A DNA stretch of 64,000 nt. Source: Turnera subulata (lineage: Eukaryota; Streptophyta; Magnoliopsida; Malpighiales; Passifloraceae). Below, piece after piece: positions 1 through 12,309 of the stretch (positions within the stretch are counted from its first letter, which is position 1; every line of letters begins with the position of its first letter). Under the pieces are notes generated by a model. It had not been told where the DNA came from. It made no database searches and saw only the letters and a list, made by a program, of their open reading frames with translations. The stretch covers positions 23,467 to 87,466 of the forward strand of contig JAKUCV010003577.1 in the NCBI GenBank assembly GCA_028386065.3. The letters are read 5' to 3'. The position numbers were made by a program, and so were the translations under genes.

Positions 1-376
1 TTTTTTCCTCTCTTCCTCTCTTCTTCCACCGGCTGCCTCCTTCCTTTATATACTGAAAATTCACTATTTAACATGTGAATTATCAATAATACAATTCGTC
101 CTCATTACGGGCGAATCCGATCCGGACCAGAAAATAACTGATGCCCCCTTAGTTATTTTCCGGTGTGATTTTCCGAGAAATTCCGAAACCCGAAAAATAC
201 CAACTTAGTTTCGAAAAATTCACGGGAAAATCACGAGCGCGGGAAAACGCTTGGTTTCGAAAAACGACTCCCGATTTACCTTGAATTAATTACCCAAGAT
301 TAATTCAACAGTAAATCACGGTAAATAGACTTTTACAGTCCGGTAAAAATCCAAAATTTTTACCCGGGCTGTTACA
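1..376 (-). mobile_element. End of a long LTR (partial, cut by window edge)
   Basis: On the minus strand an LTR begins at 376 with TGTAACAGCCCGGGTAA and runs out of the window at position 1. The same sequence in the opposite orientation starts the solo LTR at 59,550, and the two stay clearly alignable for about 370 bp. Only the first part of this LTR is visible here, so it cannot be said whether this is a solo LTR or part of a full element. The name is based on the shared terminus; no coding domain is seen. Confidence 0.8.
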
Positions 377-870
377 AAGCTCAATCGAAATCACCAAAGA
401 AAAGTAATCCGGCAGAAAAATTTCGTATATCAGCAGATATACAAAATCGATAGAACACAGCACACTTCCCCCTGCAGAAATCAACTTCAATTCAGCAAAT
501 AATCCAACTCCTCCTTGTTTTCAATCAACCAATTCACAAATAACAACAATTCAATCAATTTCCTGCAATAAACACTTGATAATCTTGCAATCCAAAGGCC
601 ACAATTTCAATTCCAACACAACAACCAAGTCGACTTTCAACTCTTTCTCTTTTTTTTTTATGAACAGTAACACTAATGAACAGTACTCAGTGAACAGTAA
701 CTGTGAACAGTAACTCGATAATTTTTTTTTTTTAATCGACAACACAAAACAACACAGAAACAAGGAATTAAAACTACGATATTGAATGGCCACAAATTGA
801 CAGAATTGAAATAACACAAACACAAAAGGATATGATTGATTAAAACCTTAGCTTCGCTACCAAAAGATGG
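377..870. other. Non-coding AT-rich stretch next to LTR
   Basis: No gene recognised. The stretch has homopolymer runs and short repeats of the phrase gaacagtaac around 660-715. A minus-strand reading frame (about 673-969) starts inside the adjacent 441-bp repeat and runs through here, but it matches no family that I recognise and its codon use is not convincing. Confidence 0.4.
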
Positions 871-1311
871 TACGGCAACAGCCCTAGAATCCACTAGTTC
901 CACCTCCGTAACTATCTGATTGTCCCGATCGTCAATCTCAATCAAACTCGCCGTGTAAGTCTCCTTCACCTCCTAATCTCTCCACGGATTAGACAACAAA
1001 GAATTAGATACACAACAATAGGCTTTAGCAATTCTATTCTTCACCTCCTAGACTCAATTAAGGAATAGGCAACAAAGGGATTAGAATCACGAGGAATTGA
1101 ATAAACGCCACAAGCAAGAAAATTGATAAGTAAACTCAAACCCTAATATAAAACTAAGAGAATCCACTCTCGATCACGATTGAATCCACAATCAAAGAAA
1201 ACCTCAAAGGCAATTTTATTCTCTCAAAATAGTCATCACGAAAACATAAAGTAGTAGTTCCTATTTATACTAGAACCCTAACCCTAATTTGGCATCATCC
1301 CCAAATCCTAG
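871..1311. repeat. 441-bp direct repeat, copy 1
   Basis: This block is repeated at 1,971-2,411 at exactly the same length and with about 14 substitutions by eye (roughly 3%). Read on the minus strand it has a TATAAATAG box followed by what looks like a 5' leader and a short open segment that reads into the flank. It lacks TG/CA ends, and neither a primer-binding site nor a polypurine tract sits at the inner borders, so it is not a normal LTR. It may be a promoter/leader segment of a repeated element. Confidence 0.75.
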
Positions 1312-1970
1312 AGGAATTGTTCTCATACGTAAAGCTGAATGAAATTATTTAACGGTTGGGTACAACATTGGCCCTAAAACTCTGGGCCTCGTTATTGATG
1401 TTGACCCTAACACTGTCGCTCCAGGAGAACCACATACCACCCATGTTGTTTTCTCCAGGTAGCTCAAACCGATTTGCTGGAGGAAAACGGAGTGGTATTA
1501 CTCCATGATTCTCTGCAGGTTGCCACAGGGTCTCAGTAATCAGTACCATGTTTGGCTTGTACTGATTCTTTAGATCCGTTAAGGTACGCATAAAATCTTG
1601 GGACCGCCTGACCACTCCCCTGCAATTCCATAATAAAAGTCGTACCCTGGGCCATGTAGGCGATAACCCAGAAACCCTCGGGAGACTTTGAGCCATCATA
1701 AAAACTTGATAATAGCTGCCTTGATTCAGAAATTGGCAAGATGGCTCTAACTGAAACTCCTACAGTCTATCAGATATATAAAACATAATTGAGTTAGCCG
1801 AGCCATAAAAGGAAGCTCGTAAATTGCCTTGGTCCTCTAGGAAGAAAGTTTCTTCTATAGGAGTTACAAAGAACCTGGAAGAGTATAGTTCATCAACAAA
1901 AACTAAACGAGGAATTCTTGCGAGTTCACTCGGTAACTCCTCTTGTTGTTCATTAACCATGCTATATTGA
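1312..1970 (-). mobile_element. LINE fragment, endonuclease N-terminus
   Basis: The minus-strand reading frame at 1,349-1,699 contains the phrase LLLWNCRGVVR followed by PNMVLITETLW. This is the start of the apurinic-type endonuclease domain of plant L1-like LINEs, in which WNCRG and the ETK/ETL motif hold catalytic residues. A second short frame upstream (1,760-1,960) is probably part of the same ORF or its leader. No reverse transcriptase follows, so this is a small relic. It lies exactly between the two 441-bp direct repeats. Confidence 0.7.
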
Positions 1971-2411
1971 TACGGCAGCAGCCCTAGAATCCACTAGTTC
2001 CACCTCCGTAACTATCTGATTGTCCCGATCGTCATTCTCAATCAAACTCGCCGTGTAAGTCTCCTTCACCTCCTAATCTCTGCACTGATTAGACAAAAAA
2101 GAAGTAGATACACAACAATAAGCTTTAACAATTCTATTCTTCACCTCCTAGACTCAATTAAGGAATAGGCAACAAAGGGATTAGAATCACGAGGAATTGA
2201 ATAAACGCCACAAGCAAGAAACTTGATAAGTAAACTCAAACCCTAATATAAAACCAAGAGAATCCACTCTCGATCACGATTGAGTCCACAATCAAAGAAA
2301 ACCTCAAAGACAATTTTATTCTCTCAAAATAGTCATCATGAAAACATAAAGTAGTAGTTCCTATTTATACTAGAACCCTAACCCTAATTCGGCATCATCC
2401 CCAAATCCTAG
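1971..2411. repeat. 441-bp direct repeat, copy 2
   Basis: Partner of the repeat at 871-1,311, same length and orientation. The repeats share sharp borders: both start at TACGGCA and both end at AAATCCTAG, after which the flanks differ. Confidence 0.75.
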
Positions 2412-3300
2412 TCAAATTGGATTTTGAATTTGTCTCCAAGTTTGACACCTATTCTAACCCAAATATAACTAGGTTTTAATTGAATCCAACATTGAATCGA
2501 ACTCAAATAAACCCAAACACCATAAACCCAAACTAATTAGCTAAAACCCACAATAATTAAACCCAATTACATGGACTTGACCTAAATTAAAAAAAAAACA
2601 AAACTAAATTTTCGGACAGAATCTGTTCGTCGACTAAAAGTGCATTTTAAGAAGAAAACGGCAGATTGAGCTTCTGGGTTCAGCATCAAAGTTGGACATC
2701 CTCGTCTTATCTTTCCATAGAGTCCAAGATCGCAGCAATCCAAGTTGTAGAGCTCGAGATATGAATTTATTTCCGAGACTGCACGCTCCAGGAATTTCCG
2801 CGCGAGTTTTTCGCGTTCTTGATTTTAATCTCCATCTCTTCTTAAATTTCTTGTGAGTTCGAATTTTGAACTTGACTCTGAAAGTAAGCTTATGATGATG
2901 AACTTTGAGCTTGTTGGAATACATCCAAATTCCATGCTTGACACCATTGCATGCTCCATGGTCGCCTTGGCGTGCATCATTCTTCAAGTTTCCAAATTCG
3001 CCTAGGTGACCTGCATCATTTATGCTAGCCTGTTCCTCCTCCCTAGAGAGGCACCCTCAACAAAGAAGACAGTTGCTGGGGAAGGCATTCTTTTATCTCT
3101 CTATGGTTTTTCTGAATCTACATGTTTTAACACATATTTCTGCCCTCTTTTATAGCCTGAGCTTAGACAGCCACGTGTCAGTATTTCAAATGTGGACCCT
3201 TTCACTTATCTCCAAAAAGATCCTGAAGATTTTTCGGTTTCACAAAACTCCAAAGTTGCTTTTGGAAAAGTTTGCTCAATAATTCTGGTCTTTTCCGACA
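2412..3300. other. No recognisable gene
   Basis: AT-rich sequence with two medium reading frames on opposite strands (2,634-2,987 minus and 3,022-3,282 plus). Neither shows a known domain or a splice context that I can support. Probably old transposon or intergenic DNA. Confidence 0.4.
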
Positions 3301-6021
3301 TGAGTGGCAGATATAAGCCTAATATTGGCACATATATTGCAGCCTGAAGCTAGCAATTTAAGTTATTAAACTTACCATATCCAGCCAGAAGCTGAAATGC
3401 TCTAGCCTGAAGCTAACAATTTTAAGTGTTTAAATACACAAGTTTATACAGCCTGAAGCTGAGACCGACTAGTAGTTGACTGATAGATATTTAATTTATA
3501 GCTAGTATGCACCAGCCAGAAGCTGGTAAATAATTTTTCTAAGTTATCCAGCTTAGAGCTGGCACCGACTTGAAGTTGGTACATGAATATATTGTTTGGC
3601 ATGACCGGTTGGGCCATCCCGGGTATATAATGATGCACAAAATTTATTTGGTCATTCATTGAAAAGCCAGAAGTTTTTACAATCAATGAATTTCCATGTA
3701 TTTGTTTGCTGCGAAATTAATAATACGACATTCCTAAGATGAGATTGGCCTAGACCAGCAAGTTTGGGATTAATTCAGGGATATAAACGCGGACTAATAA
3801 ATCTGCCGTGTTGACTATCTAGGTAATTTTTATGATGCATCGACCAGATAGTCCATTGTGTGACGCAAGTTGGCATTATGCGCACTTGTTTTAATGATTA
3901 AGCCACTTGCGGGTACATATCACTACTTATGTTACTAGACTATATGTCTAGACTGGTATATTTCTTCAATGGAGAATTTATATCATTGGAAATAAACCCA
4001 AAGAGATCTGGGCCATGTTGACAATTGATTGCAGGACCATTGATGAAATGTTACTGTTTGATAAAATGGTATTTTATATGCAGCAACACTTGAGTGCATC
4101 AAACCAATATCATGATTAAAGATCTCCCCACTTAATTGATTAATGGTCACATACTTAGTATTTCCCATCTTCGGACCATCGGTTATTCAGTATATAATGC
4201 TCCACCACAGGATTGTGAAATGGTCCCTTAAAAAAGATTGGGAATCTACGTTGGGTATGTATCTCTATAAATTACAAAAATAATTGAAACCTATGACAGG
4301 AGATTGGAGATTTTTTTATAGTAAGATTTGCTTATTAATTGATGTTTTACCCAACATCAGGAGGAGAGAATAAGCAGCTAGATTAAGAGAATATTGAAAT
4401 GATTTATCAATATCTAGTTTTTGATCCTCGAATAAATTAGTATGAACCTAAAGTTCAAAAGATGATTCATTTGCAATAGATTAGTAAGTCATTTGCCAGA
4501 TATTTTTATTTGAGAAGTGTGACCATATACCAACTACAAATGCTCCTGTTTAGATTGATGTTCTTGAAAAACAATATAATTATGTAAATGAATCTATAGA
4601 TTATACTTGGTTCCAAAAAATAAAAGAAATTCTCGATAGAGTAAAAGGAGCAAAGTGATAAGCTGGCCCCAGTAAGGAAATAAGGCCTCCAGTAGAGGTT
4701 TGAATTAAAAGTCCTCAAGAAGAGAAAAATCCTCCAGAAGAGGTTTTTTGACACAAATTGATAAAATTCCAGAAGTAACTTAGGTACCTGAAATAAATGA
4801 GCATGATGAGATCTCAATTACAGTGTCAGGAATAAGATGGAACTGACGTGAAAATAACCGTCGACGGAATACTTGTTTTATTTATAATATAGCGCTAAAT
4901 AAAAATGAGGATCATGAACCTACATTGGTGAATGTAGGCGCTGTATGATTGGCCAAAGTAGAGAAATACGTTTAAGGCTGTGTTGGACTCGCTTGAAGCG
5001 AGAAATTTCCGAACTTGTAGTCCGTACACAAGATGGTGTAAAATTCAATTGGTCATAAAATGGGTATTTATGCGGAAAAGAATATGAGAGATAAAGCACG
5101 GTTTGTTGCACAAGGTTTTACCCGAACAACCTGGTAATTAATTATGAGGAGATATACTCCCCTGTGGTGGATGCAGTTACTTTTGATAAGTGTGGCAGTA
5201 TATGAAAAGTATTAGGAATGCATCTAATGAATGCTATTACAGCCTATTATTATGGATCCATAAGTCATGATATATACATGAAGATCCCTGAAGGATCCAA
5301 GTTGCCTGAAGCAACTAATTCCCGGGAAATATACAAAATAGAATTGAATTGATCTTTACATAATTTAAATCATTTTGAGTATGGATAAACTTATTTATGA
5401 TTAGAACTCCCGAAGAAGCTTCCAAATACCGTGCTATTAGATTGGTCCTAGAGTACCCTGTTGAAGTGCAATATGTATTGCTAAGAAAATAAAGCCTGAA
5501 GCTTTTGACTTTAGCCTATTGGCAAGATATGAATTTGCTCTTATCTTCGGGGTATAAAAGATGTGGTGTCATGTTAATCCTGTAAGCCCGAAGAAAGAAG
5601 AGTTGGTTCTTGCAGATGCCGATCCCCCACTTGATCCATAAAAGGCACAACCGGACATCTGCCACAACTTTACACATGAAATTATTGCATCATTGGGACT
5701 ACCAAAAGCAAGAGGGCAAGACAGAAGCTCCAACAACAAAATTATGAAGATAATGCTCCCACATTGTCCAGTTAAGAGTAATGATGTATCAAAAGTGATC
5801 AGACAAGGCACATATCCCCAGAAGTCGACGAGAAGGTAATTGTCATGCCACGACATCAAGAAACCAAGAGAGGCCAAAATGAGGGGGAGTAGAATACGCA
5901 CTGTACTCTTTTTTCCTTCACCAAGTTTTTATCCCACAGGGTTTTTCTTGGTAAGTTTTTTATTGAGACAGTTCTCCACTTAGCGTATTCTACCCAATAC
6001 ACAGTGACATCCAAGGGGGAG
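3300..6021 (+). mobile_element. Decayed Copia retrotransposon body
   Basis: Fragments of a Copia polyprotein can be read on the plus strand, with many stops and frameshifts. Around 5,090-5,175 a reverse-transcriptase phrase resembling KARFVAQGF and then an (E)TYSPVVDAVTF-like motif can be traced. Around 5,265-5,330 comes DIYMKIPEGSKLPEA, typical of Copia RT. Repeated CCAGAAG/CCTGAAG words at 3,340-4,760 fit the low-complexity linker of this group. The body ends in the polypurine tract CCAAGGGGGAG at 6,011-6,021, directly before the 3' LTR. The left limit is approximate and the 5' LTR is not found. Confidence 0.65.
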
Positions 6022-6221
6022 TGTTATAAAACACGTTGTTTATATGGATGACACTGTGCCAAACTGTGCAACCTACCCACACTTTGTATTTAAACCTTGT
6101 TGATGAATGAAAAATGAGCAGAAGAAAAACAAGCTCGGTTCGTGCTCTCCCGGCCATCTTCTTCTTCCTCTCCCTTCCAATTCTTCTTCATCAAAACTCT
6201 CCCAAAAACCATTTAATTTTT

Positions 6222-6225
<4 letters not shown>
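6022..6225 (+). mobile_element. 3' LTR of the decayed Copia element
   Basis: A short LTR of about 204 bp begins TGTTATAAAAC directly after the polypurine tract and ends TTTTTAACA. It holds a TATTTAAA-like promoter box near 6,087. The right end is inferred from the TG...CA rule and from the abrupt start of the microsatellite behind it. Confidence 0.55.

Positions 6226-6312
<87 letters not shown>
6226..6312. repeat. Compound microsatellite (TA)n(TG)n
   Basis: A pure TA run of about 45 bp passes through a single TC step into a TG run of about 40 bp. It begins at the inferred end of the LTR. Reading frames called across it are simple-sequence artefacts. Confidence 0.95.
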
Positions 6313-6313
<1 letters not shown>

Positions 6314-6507
6314 TTCAAGAGTTGTGCAGTACAAGATATATAATTGAAGACTTGTAGAATGAAAATCTCCAAAAATCTGCCAAACTTGGAAGCCAGCAGA
6401 AAACGCACTTAATTAAAACAATGGACGCCAATTGTGCCAAAGTTGGGATTGTTGAGGTACTGCAATCAGGCGGATGAGTCTCCCAACAAGATAACTCAAA
6501 CCCAAGA

Positions 6508-8626
6508 TGTCACGCCCCAAAAACCAGGCATAACACGACCATATCACCCAAACCAAAATACTAAGGGTATATGTAGCCATTAAACAATTGTAATAGAAAG
6601 ACAAAATAATTGAATAAATAAACTCTTCAAAAATATTAAGAAAAAATCCTCATTTGGAGTAAATATTAAACCAAATGTAAATACTTCCAATCTTAACATA
6701 AAGCTTAAAACATCTTCAAGTCACCACATAAAACTTTAATCCAATCTTCTCAAAATATTAAGAATGTTTGAAAACTGACAGTGACTCAAAGGTAAGAAAT
6801 ACCTCTCGCCGATCAGAAATCTGCACCACCTTAGCTTTAACCTGTGGGGGAAGGAAATGGGGGGTAAGCTACCACTTGCTTAGTAAGTTTCACCTTACAC
6901 AATCTACCGAAACAAGCACAATTTTATCATAATTAATTACACAAGAAATCTATCTGATAAAACATACAGTTTCAAATAAATGATTTTAAACATTAAAATC
7001 AAGTAGCTCTTTCAACATGGGAAAACGTTGTATCACTCTCTCAAAATCATATCGGTAAACTACCAACTATTATACCCGTTAGCACTGGATTCATATCCAA
7101 CTATTATACCTGTTGGTCAACTAACCCGATACTTGTTAGCCATGGGTTCATATCCAACTATTATACCCGTTGGTCAACCAACTCACAATCGTTGGCCATG
7201 GGTTCATATCCAACTATTCTAACCCGTTGGTCAACCAACATTCTCACTTGTTGGCCATGGGTACATTTCATAGTCATAACATAAAACCCACATACATTGA
7301 GAGAGGATATTCAAAACATATAATCTCATGCTTTCACTTTAAAACTCTTTGAAAACCTCATAAAACTCATATCTCTCAAGCAAGGAAAATTCTTGAGATT
7401 CTTAAAAGCATATACTATAATCATCATCAATAAGTATACAAAGTTGATTTCAAAATACTATGTGCTTGTCCCTAGTTGTACCCAAAATATGAGCATATAC
7501 GTACATATAGTTTCAAAAGGATAATTTTGTAAAATACTTTAAAATAATTAAAACATAGAGAGTATGAGGATTCACTTACCTTATACACTCCAAATACCCA
7601 ATTGGAGCTCAAGGTGAAGAATGAGAACCTATAATCACGAAAAAGCATATTTTTATTAAGTTCTCCTTAATAGGCAGAAACTGTTTTCTGCACAGTCTTA
7701 CTTAAAAATACATAATAATTCGTATAAGATTCCAAATCCAACTCTGTAAATTTCCTAAGAAAATAGAGACAATCTCCATTCAATTCATAGTTTATAATCT
7801 TCGAAAATCCTTGTATTTTATTCCCAGTAATTCACGAAGTCAGACCCTTCTGCCAACAACTATAAAAGACCTCCACTCGGTATTTTCTAAATATCTCCCT
7901 GTACCGAATTCTAAAAATTATAAAATCAAAGCCACTGGAAACTAGACTTAACCGTCGTTCCAAAAATATAAATCTAATCCTCTAATTCGATTTCCACAAT
8001 TTATCGTGAATTTTTAAAGTCGTGTTAGATACTGCAGAAAATAGACAACACACCTCCCCCTTTTCTATTTATTAGAAATTCCACAGAACTCCGATTAATA
8101 ATCCGTAAAAACCACAATAAAGTAGACTCAAGAAGTTCTCTGGTGATGTAAAATAAGCCCTATTGGCCTCCAGATTAATCAGTAAATTAATTTCCTAATT
8201 TCGAATTCCAAACATGTAATCACCACATGACAACCAATTCACTTTTCCTCCATCCCAAAATCAAAAACCCTTCTCTACCATCAAATTGCATTCAGTAATC
8301 ACCACATCAGTAGACCAATATGAGAATCAGGGTTGGAATACTCATCTTAAAGAAAATCTTTCCTTGTTGATGGTAGAAAGATCAATCCTCTTATTCGTCC
8401 TAGGTTGTGTGCTCAGTAGAAAAGAGAGCTTCAATTTAGGTTTCTAGTGTTAGCCTAAGCGTCGTTTTGCTCTGGAGAAAAATAATGATCATGAAAAGCT
8501 CATTTGTTTGGTTTTGTTAACACAAAATTTTTCCTCTTCTTAATGTTATCTTGGGCTAGGGTTTTTATTGGGTTAAGGTTAGAAATATTCAGCCCATATA
8601 TAATTATACTGGGCTGGGTTATTACA
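6508..8626 (-). mobile_element. Solo LTR (2.1 kb) with TSD CAAGA
   Basis: The element has TG...CA ends: TGTCACGCCCC at 6,508 and GGGTTATTACA ending at 8,626. It is flanked by the perfect 5-bp duplication CAAGA at 6,503-6,507 and 8,627-8,631. There are no internal coding domains, so it is a solo LTR. Minus orientation is inferred by analogy with the LTR at 59,550, where the TGTAA-type end is the start. It contains a minisatellite at 7,065-7,262. The lineage, probably Gypsy, is not certain. Confidence 0.85.
7065..7262. repeat. Minisatellite, about 60-bp unit, ~3 copies
   Basis: About three imperfect tandem copies of a unit containing CATATCCAACTATTATACC and CCGTTGGTCAACCAAC, each closing with TTGGCCATGGGT. 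It lies inside the solo LTR and is presumably an LTR-internal expansion. Confidence 0.85.
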
Positions 8627-8631
8627 CAAGA

Positions 8632-9150
8632 CTTTACTTAAACAGAACTAAATCACTCATCAATCTCAGCATTTTAATTACATGGATGTGTCACTCTCAC
8701 CTTTACTCAAAAATCCAATGTTTTACTCGGTGGTAGGCCCTTAATGTGAGAGGTATTCCCGCCAAAGCAGAAAAAAACAGATAAAGTTTATCTGTACATG
8801 TCCTCTGGGTTCAAAATAAGTGGACTGGAGACCAACCAAAAAGATCATCCCCCGATGATGCACCTCAAATGGATTTTATACATACGCCATTGACGAGCCT
8901 TCAAATGGATTTTATACATATGCCATTGTGCCATTGGAAGCATTTTTTTTCTCACAGTGGACTCACTTTACCTAGTGATCCTGGGTTGCCGTGTGGGGTC
9001 TTATCTGGTTAGAAAGGATGTAATGCAGGATTTTTCCAAAGCACCATAGTATTGCACCTGGCTGGCTAGAAATATAGTTAAATCTTTAGCTCTTCCTTCA
9101 AATTCAAGTCATAGGTCTTAAATAGATCTTCTGTCTTCTATTGTTGTTTT
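8632..9150. other. No recognisable gene
   Basis: Intergenic sequence between the solo LTR and the CNL 3' flank. It has a short direct repeat (TCAAATGGATTTTATACATA, near 8,867 and 8,902). Nothing else supported. Confidence 0.4.
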
Positions 9151-10792
9151 AATTTTATTGGATGTAAAGCAACAAGCAACACGGATATTCGAATGAGACA
9201 AAATGGATTATTAGAGAATAGTAAAGCGGCCAGAGAAGCAAGTTAAAAAGACCTTCCTTATCAGCGCAGCCTTGCATGCCAGAAAGGAATTGTAGAAATT
9301 TTTTTTTTTCAAAACACCAAAACATGTGTGAGGATGTGCTATCAAACTTGAAACTCATTAGAGCTACGCTCTGGATTGAAGCGAGTTGGCAGCATGGATT
9401 TTCGTATAATGCAAACGAAGTCATCTGAAGTTCAGAGACTAGATCTTCAAGATCTGTTGAAGCATTAACAGGAAGTATAGATTTCAGGGCACTGCCTTAA
9501 GGACTCTGGTCCCTTCTGTTGGATTGTTAAGCGGACAACATAGTAATGTGAAATGTTGTTTGTTTTAATTTCATTGGATGTAAAGCAGCAACGTATATAT
9601 ATCCGAATGAGACAACCTCTGAGGAGATCCAATAAAACTTGGTTTTCGGTTGCGGACCAGTTGTTGACTTGGATAGGATTTTGTTGCCTAATTGTTAGGT
9701 CTTTGAATTCCTAAAACAACCCAGAAAGTTTCACTTGAAATGGTTGGTTTTGTTTTTGTTCTACTGCAAATGGTTGATCTCAAAGGATAGATTTATTATC
9801 GATGATACTAGATTTCAGAAAGTTTCACTGGATAGTTTAAGCATCTATTATACTAAATTTCTGGGAATTCCAAAGTCAATATCAATCAAGTATATTTTCA
9901 CTCAATCTCTTTTTGATACTATTCGAGGAGAGTGAGACTCGAATCCGAGACCTCACCCCTCTTGTGCTTTTGACACAAGAGTGCCAATGCGCTACAAGAT
10001 TTTCACTCAATCTCTTTTATTAATCAGTCCACGAGGTTAATAATCAGAGGAATACACTCCACGTATGAAGGGAAAACAACACATTCTCACTTACATAGAG
10101 GTTCATATACAAATTGCTAGCAAATTGCAGCTGCAAAACTGGTATATACAAAATATGATTGCAGTCTTAGTTATCTAAATATTTAGGTTTCCTAAGCTGC
10201 TGATCGAGATAACAACTAGATTAAATAAACAGTAAATCCATCAAAAAAAAAAACACGCACACACACACAATTTGCAACAAGATAGTTTTGTCCTTGATGA
10301 TATAAAATTCCATCAGAGTTCAAAAAGCAACCCAATCCTTGTGCATTCTCATTCTCTCCACATCGCTTTGGTCTCCAAATCGTTGGTTTCCAATCCAGTT
10401 GTCCATTCTCATTCTCTCAACATTGCTTTGGTCTCCAAATCGTTGGCTATAACTACAGAAACACAGTAAAGAACCGAAAATTAACAATATTTCTATTAGC
10501 CAACCTGCTTATCCCAAAATCCCACATACTTGAAGACAAATTAATTAAAGCCAGCAAATAAATGCCTGCCCCTAAACCCACGGCAGTCATTCAACCTCAT
10601 CATTTAGTGATTTATTAATCTATTTTTTTTACAAAAAAGGAAAAACTTGATCTTGGATCTTATCTAATTAATGAACGTAATGGCTTGATTAATATAGATT
10701 AGGAATTTTCTTTTTAATCTCATCAAACGAAAACAGATTGATAATTTTTAAAGAATTAAGGTTTTTTTCAAGTGTCTGTGTACGTACCATTA
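9150..10792 (-). other. Duplicated 3'-flank of CNL copy 1
   Basis: This stretch is paralogous to 21,540-23,310 and 29,700-32,120. Shared blocks include the segment with CATCTGAAGTTCAGAGAC, an AGCATTARCAGGAAG block, and the phrase AAAAGCAACCCAATCCTT. It lies downstream of the minus-strand CNL genes in all three cases and is part of the tandem duplication unit. Related CNL genes often have spliced 3' UTRs, and a donor-like CGCTGGTAAGG is visible in the copy near 22,920, so this may be an untranslated exon region. No protein is encoded with confidence. Confidence 0.55.
9914..9998 (-). mobile_element. Very short tRNA-derived SINE, 20-bp TSD
   Basis: An 85-bp body lies between two perfect 20-bp duplications starting ATTTTCACTC (9,894-9,913 and 9,999-10,018). 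Read on the minus strand it has an A-box-like TAGCGCATTGGCA and a B-box-like GGATTCGAGTCTC, as in tRNA-type Pol III promoters. A second copy is at 28,753-28,848. The long exact duplication argues for LINE-type retroposition and a recent date. Confidence 0.8.
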
Positions 10793-12309
10793 TCTATATA
10801 TACTAAAACGAAGAAGACTAAAGTAGAGTGATTTGACTCTTTTCCCCCAACAAATTTTAATATGACAACTTTACCCTTCAGTAATTTCCTGGTTATCTTT
10901 AATTAATTTTTGTATCCATCATTTCAGTATTTATTATTCAAATAATCTTATTTTGTTTTTTTTTCATTTTAAATGTATTTAAAATGACAAGATTCCAAAT
11001 GTGTGATAATAGAATAATGTTACCTATTCACTGCTAATTGGATGAATGCAACGTTATCACAAAGGTGGCGAAAAATGGTGAAAGAAACAATGAGCTGTCT
11101 TATGCCTTTTAACACCTCTACGGCATCGAGAAAAAAATTTCTAATCCTCAAAATCACTACTTCGTCTCCAGCAAACACCTCATCTTCTTCAATATCCCCT
11201 TAACCTTCTACAACATCGTAATAGCTATTAAAGTCGACAGTGCAATAACTCCATTTGCTTTAATTTGTCTCTCAGCATCACTTCCTTTAGTTATTGGCTT
11301 CAAAAAAAAGAATAAAACTTCATTTCCAGGTTTTTTCTCTATGTATGTTCTTTTTGGCTGGTCCTAGGATTGTATTGCTAGATTTTTATTTCTATTTTGT
11401 TACCAAATGGAGAGTTCATATGCATCATATTTTCTGACTTTTAGCTCCAGCAGCACTTTTGCTACTTACAATTACTTGAAGGAGGGAGATGTCTTCCAAA
11501 TAGAACCCATGCAGCATTGCAAGTCACCATATTTCAGATTTCGTATTTCTTGCAGACCAATTTTGCAGGACAAGAATTCGATAAGAGTTTCACTTTTTGT
11601 TTCTTTTAACACTAACAGTTAAAACTGATTAATTAACTACTGTTTTTTTATGCTAACGATTATGAATTTATTCATTCCTCAAACTATACAAGAGTTGCAT
11701 CTCAGCCTCAAAAAGAGGACCTACACCTTAAATCACAATACACTAGGAAATTCGAAACCAGCAGGGGCAACATTTTATGAGTTGAGCAGTTCCGATTAGG
11801 AGCCTTCCAACCTTTTAAAAATTCAGCATTAGAGAGCACACACGAAGCACTCACAGGGCAATTGGTGATTAATTAACTACTGTTATGTTACACTTGACTT
11901 GCTCTTCCAAAAGGTTGATATATCATATTAAACTTGATAATCTTTTTTTGTTGCTCTTGCATTCGCCATCAACCGAAACTAAATTCCCATATGCATTGTC
12001 TTCCAGAGTTTGCATCTAAATAGTTGATTTATTTTATAAATAAATTATAATTATTCATGAATTTATCTAGAAATATCTATATCTATATAGTAATATCGAA
12101 AGGAAATAAACTTGAAAGGTTATACTTATAGTTGTAAAGATATAGTAGTGATTTCTCTTTTTTATTTATTAATGCATTGCTTATTTTCACTATTATTATT
12201 TTATGGTAGCGTAAATACAGATTTGAAAAATTTTAAAGTTAAGAAATAATTATAAACAATATTCTATTTCAACTCTCCATCCCACAGCAACGCGCGGGTA
12301 ATTAACTAG
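10793..12309 (+). mobile_element. Non-autonomous Helitron
   Basis: The element starts TCTATATATACTAAAACG after an A (10,792) and ends in CTAG before a T (12,310), the A/T insertion rule of Helitrons. Near the 3' end is AACGCGCGGGT, the GC-rich hairpin-like motif typical of plant Helitron ends, partly degraded here. No Rep/helicase is encoded. It sits at the 3' end of CNL copy 1. The left flank ending GTACGTACC still matches the sequence downstream of the other CNL genes, so the element split the gene's 3' end. Confidence 0.8.

Noticed and set aside
871..2411. The 441-bp repeats as LTRs of a small retrotransposon
   Set aside because: No TG/CA ends, no primer-binding site, no polypurine tract and no TSD.
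6114..6408. Reading frames over the TA/TG microsatellite on both strands
   Set aside because: They translate simple repeats only (YIYIY, CVCVC, THTHT) and show no protein family.
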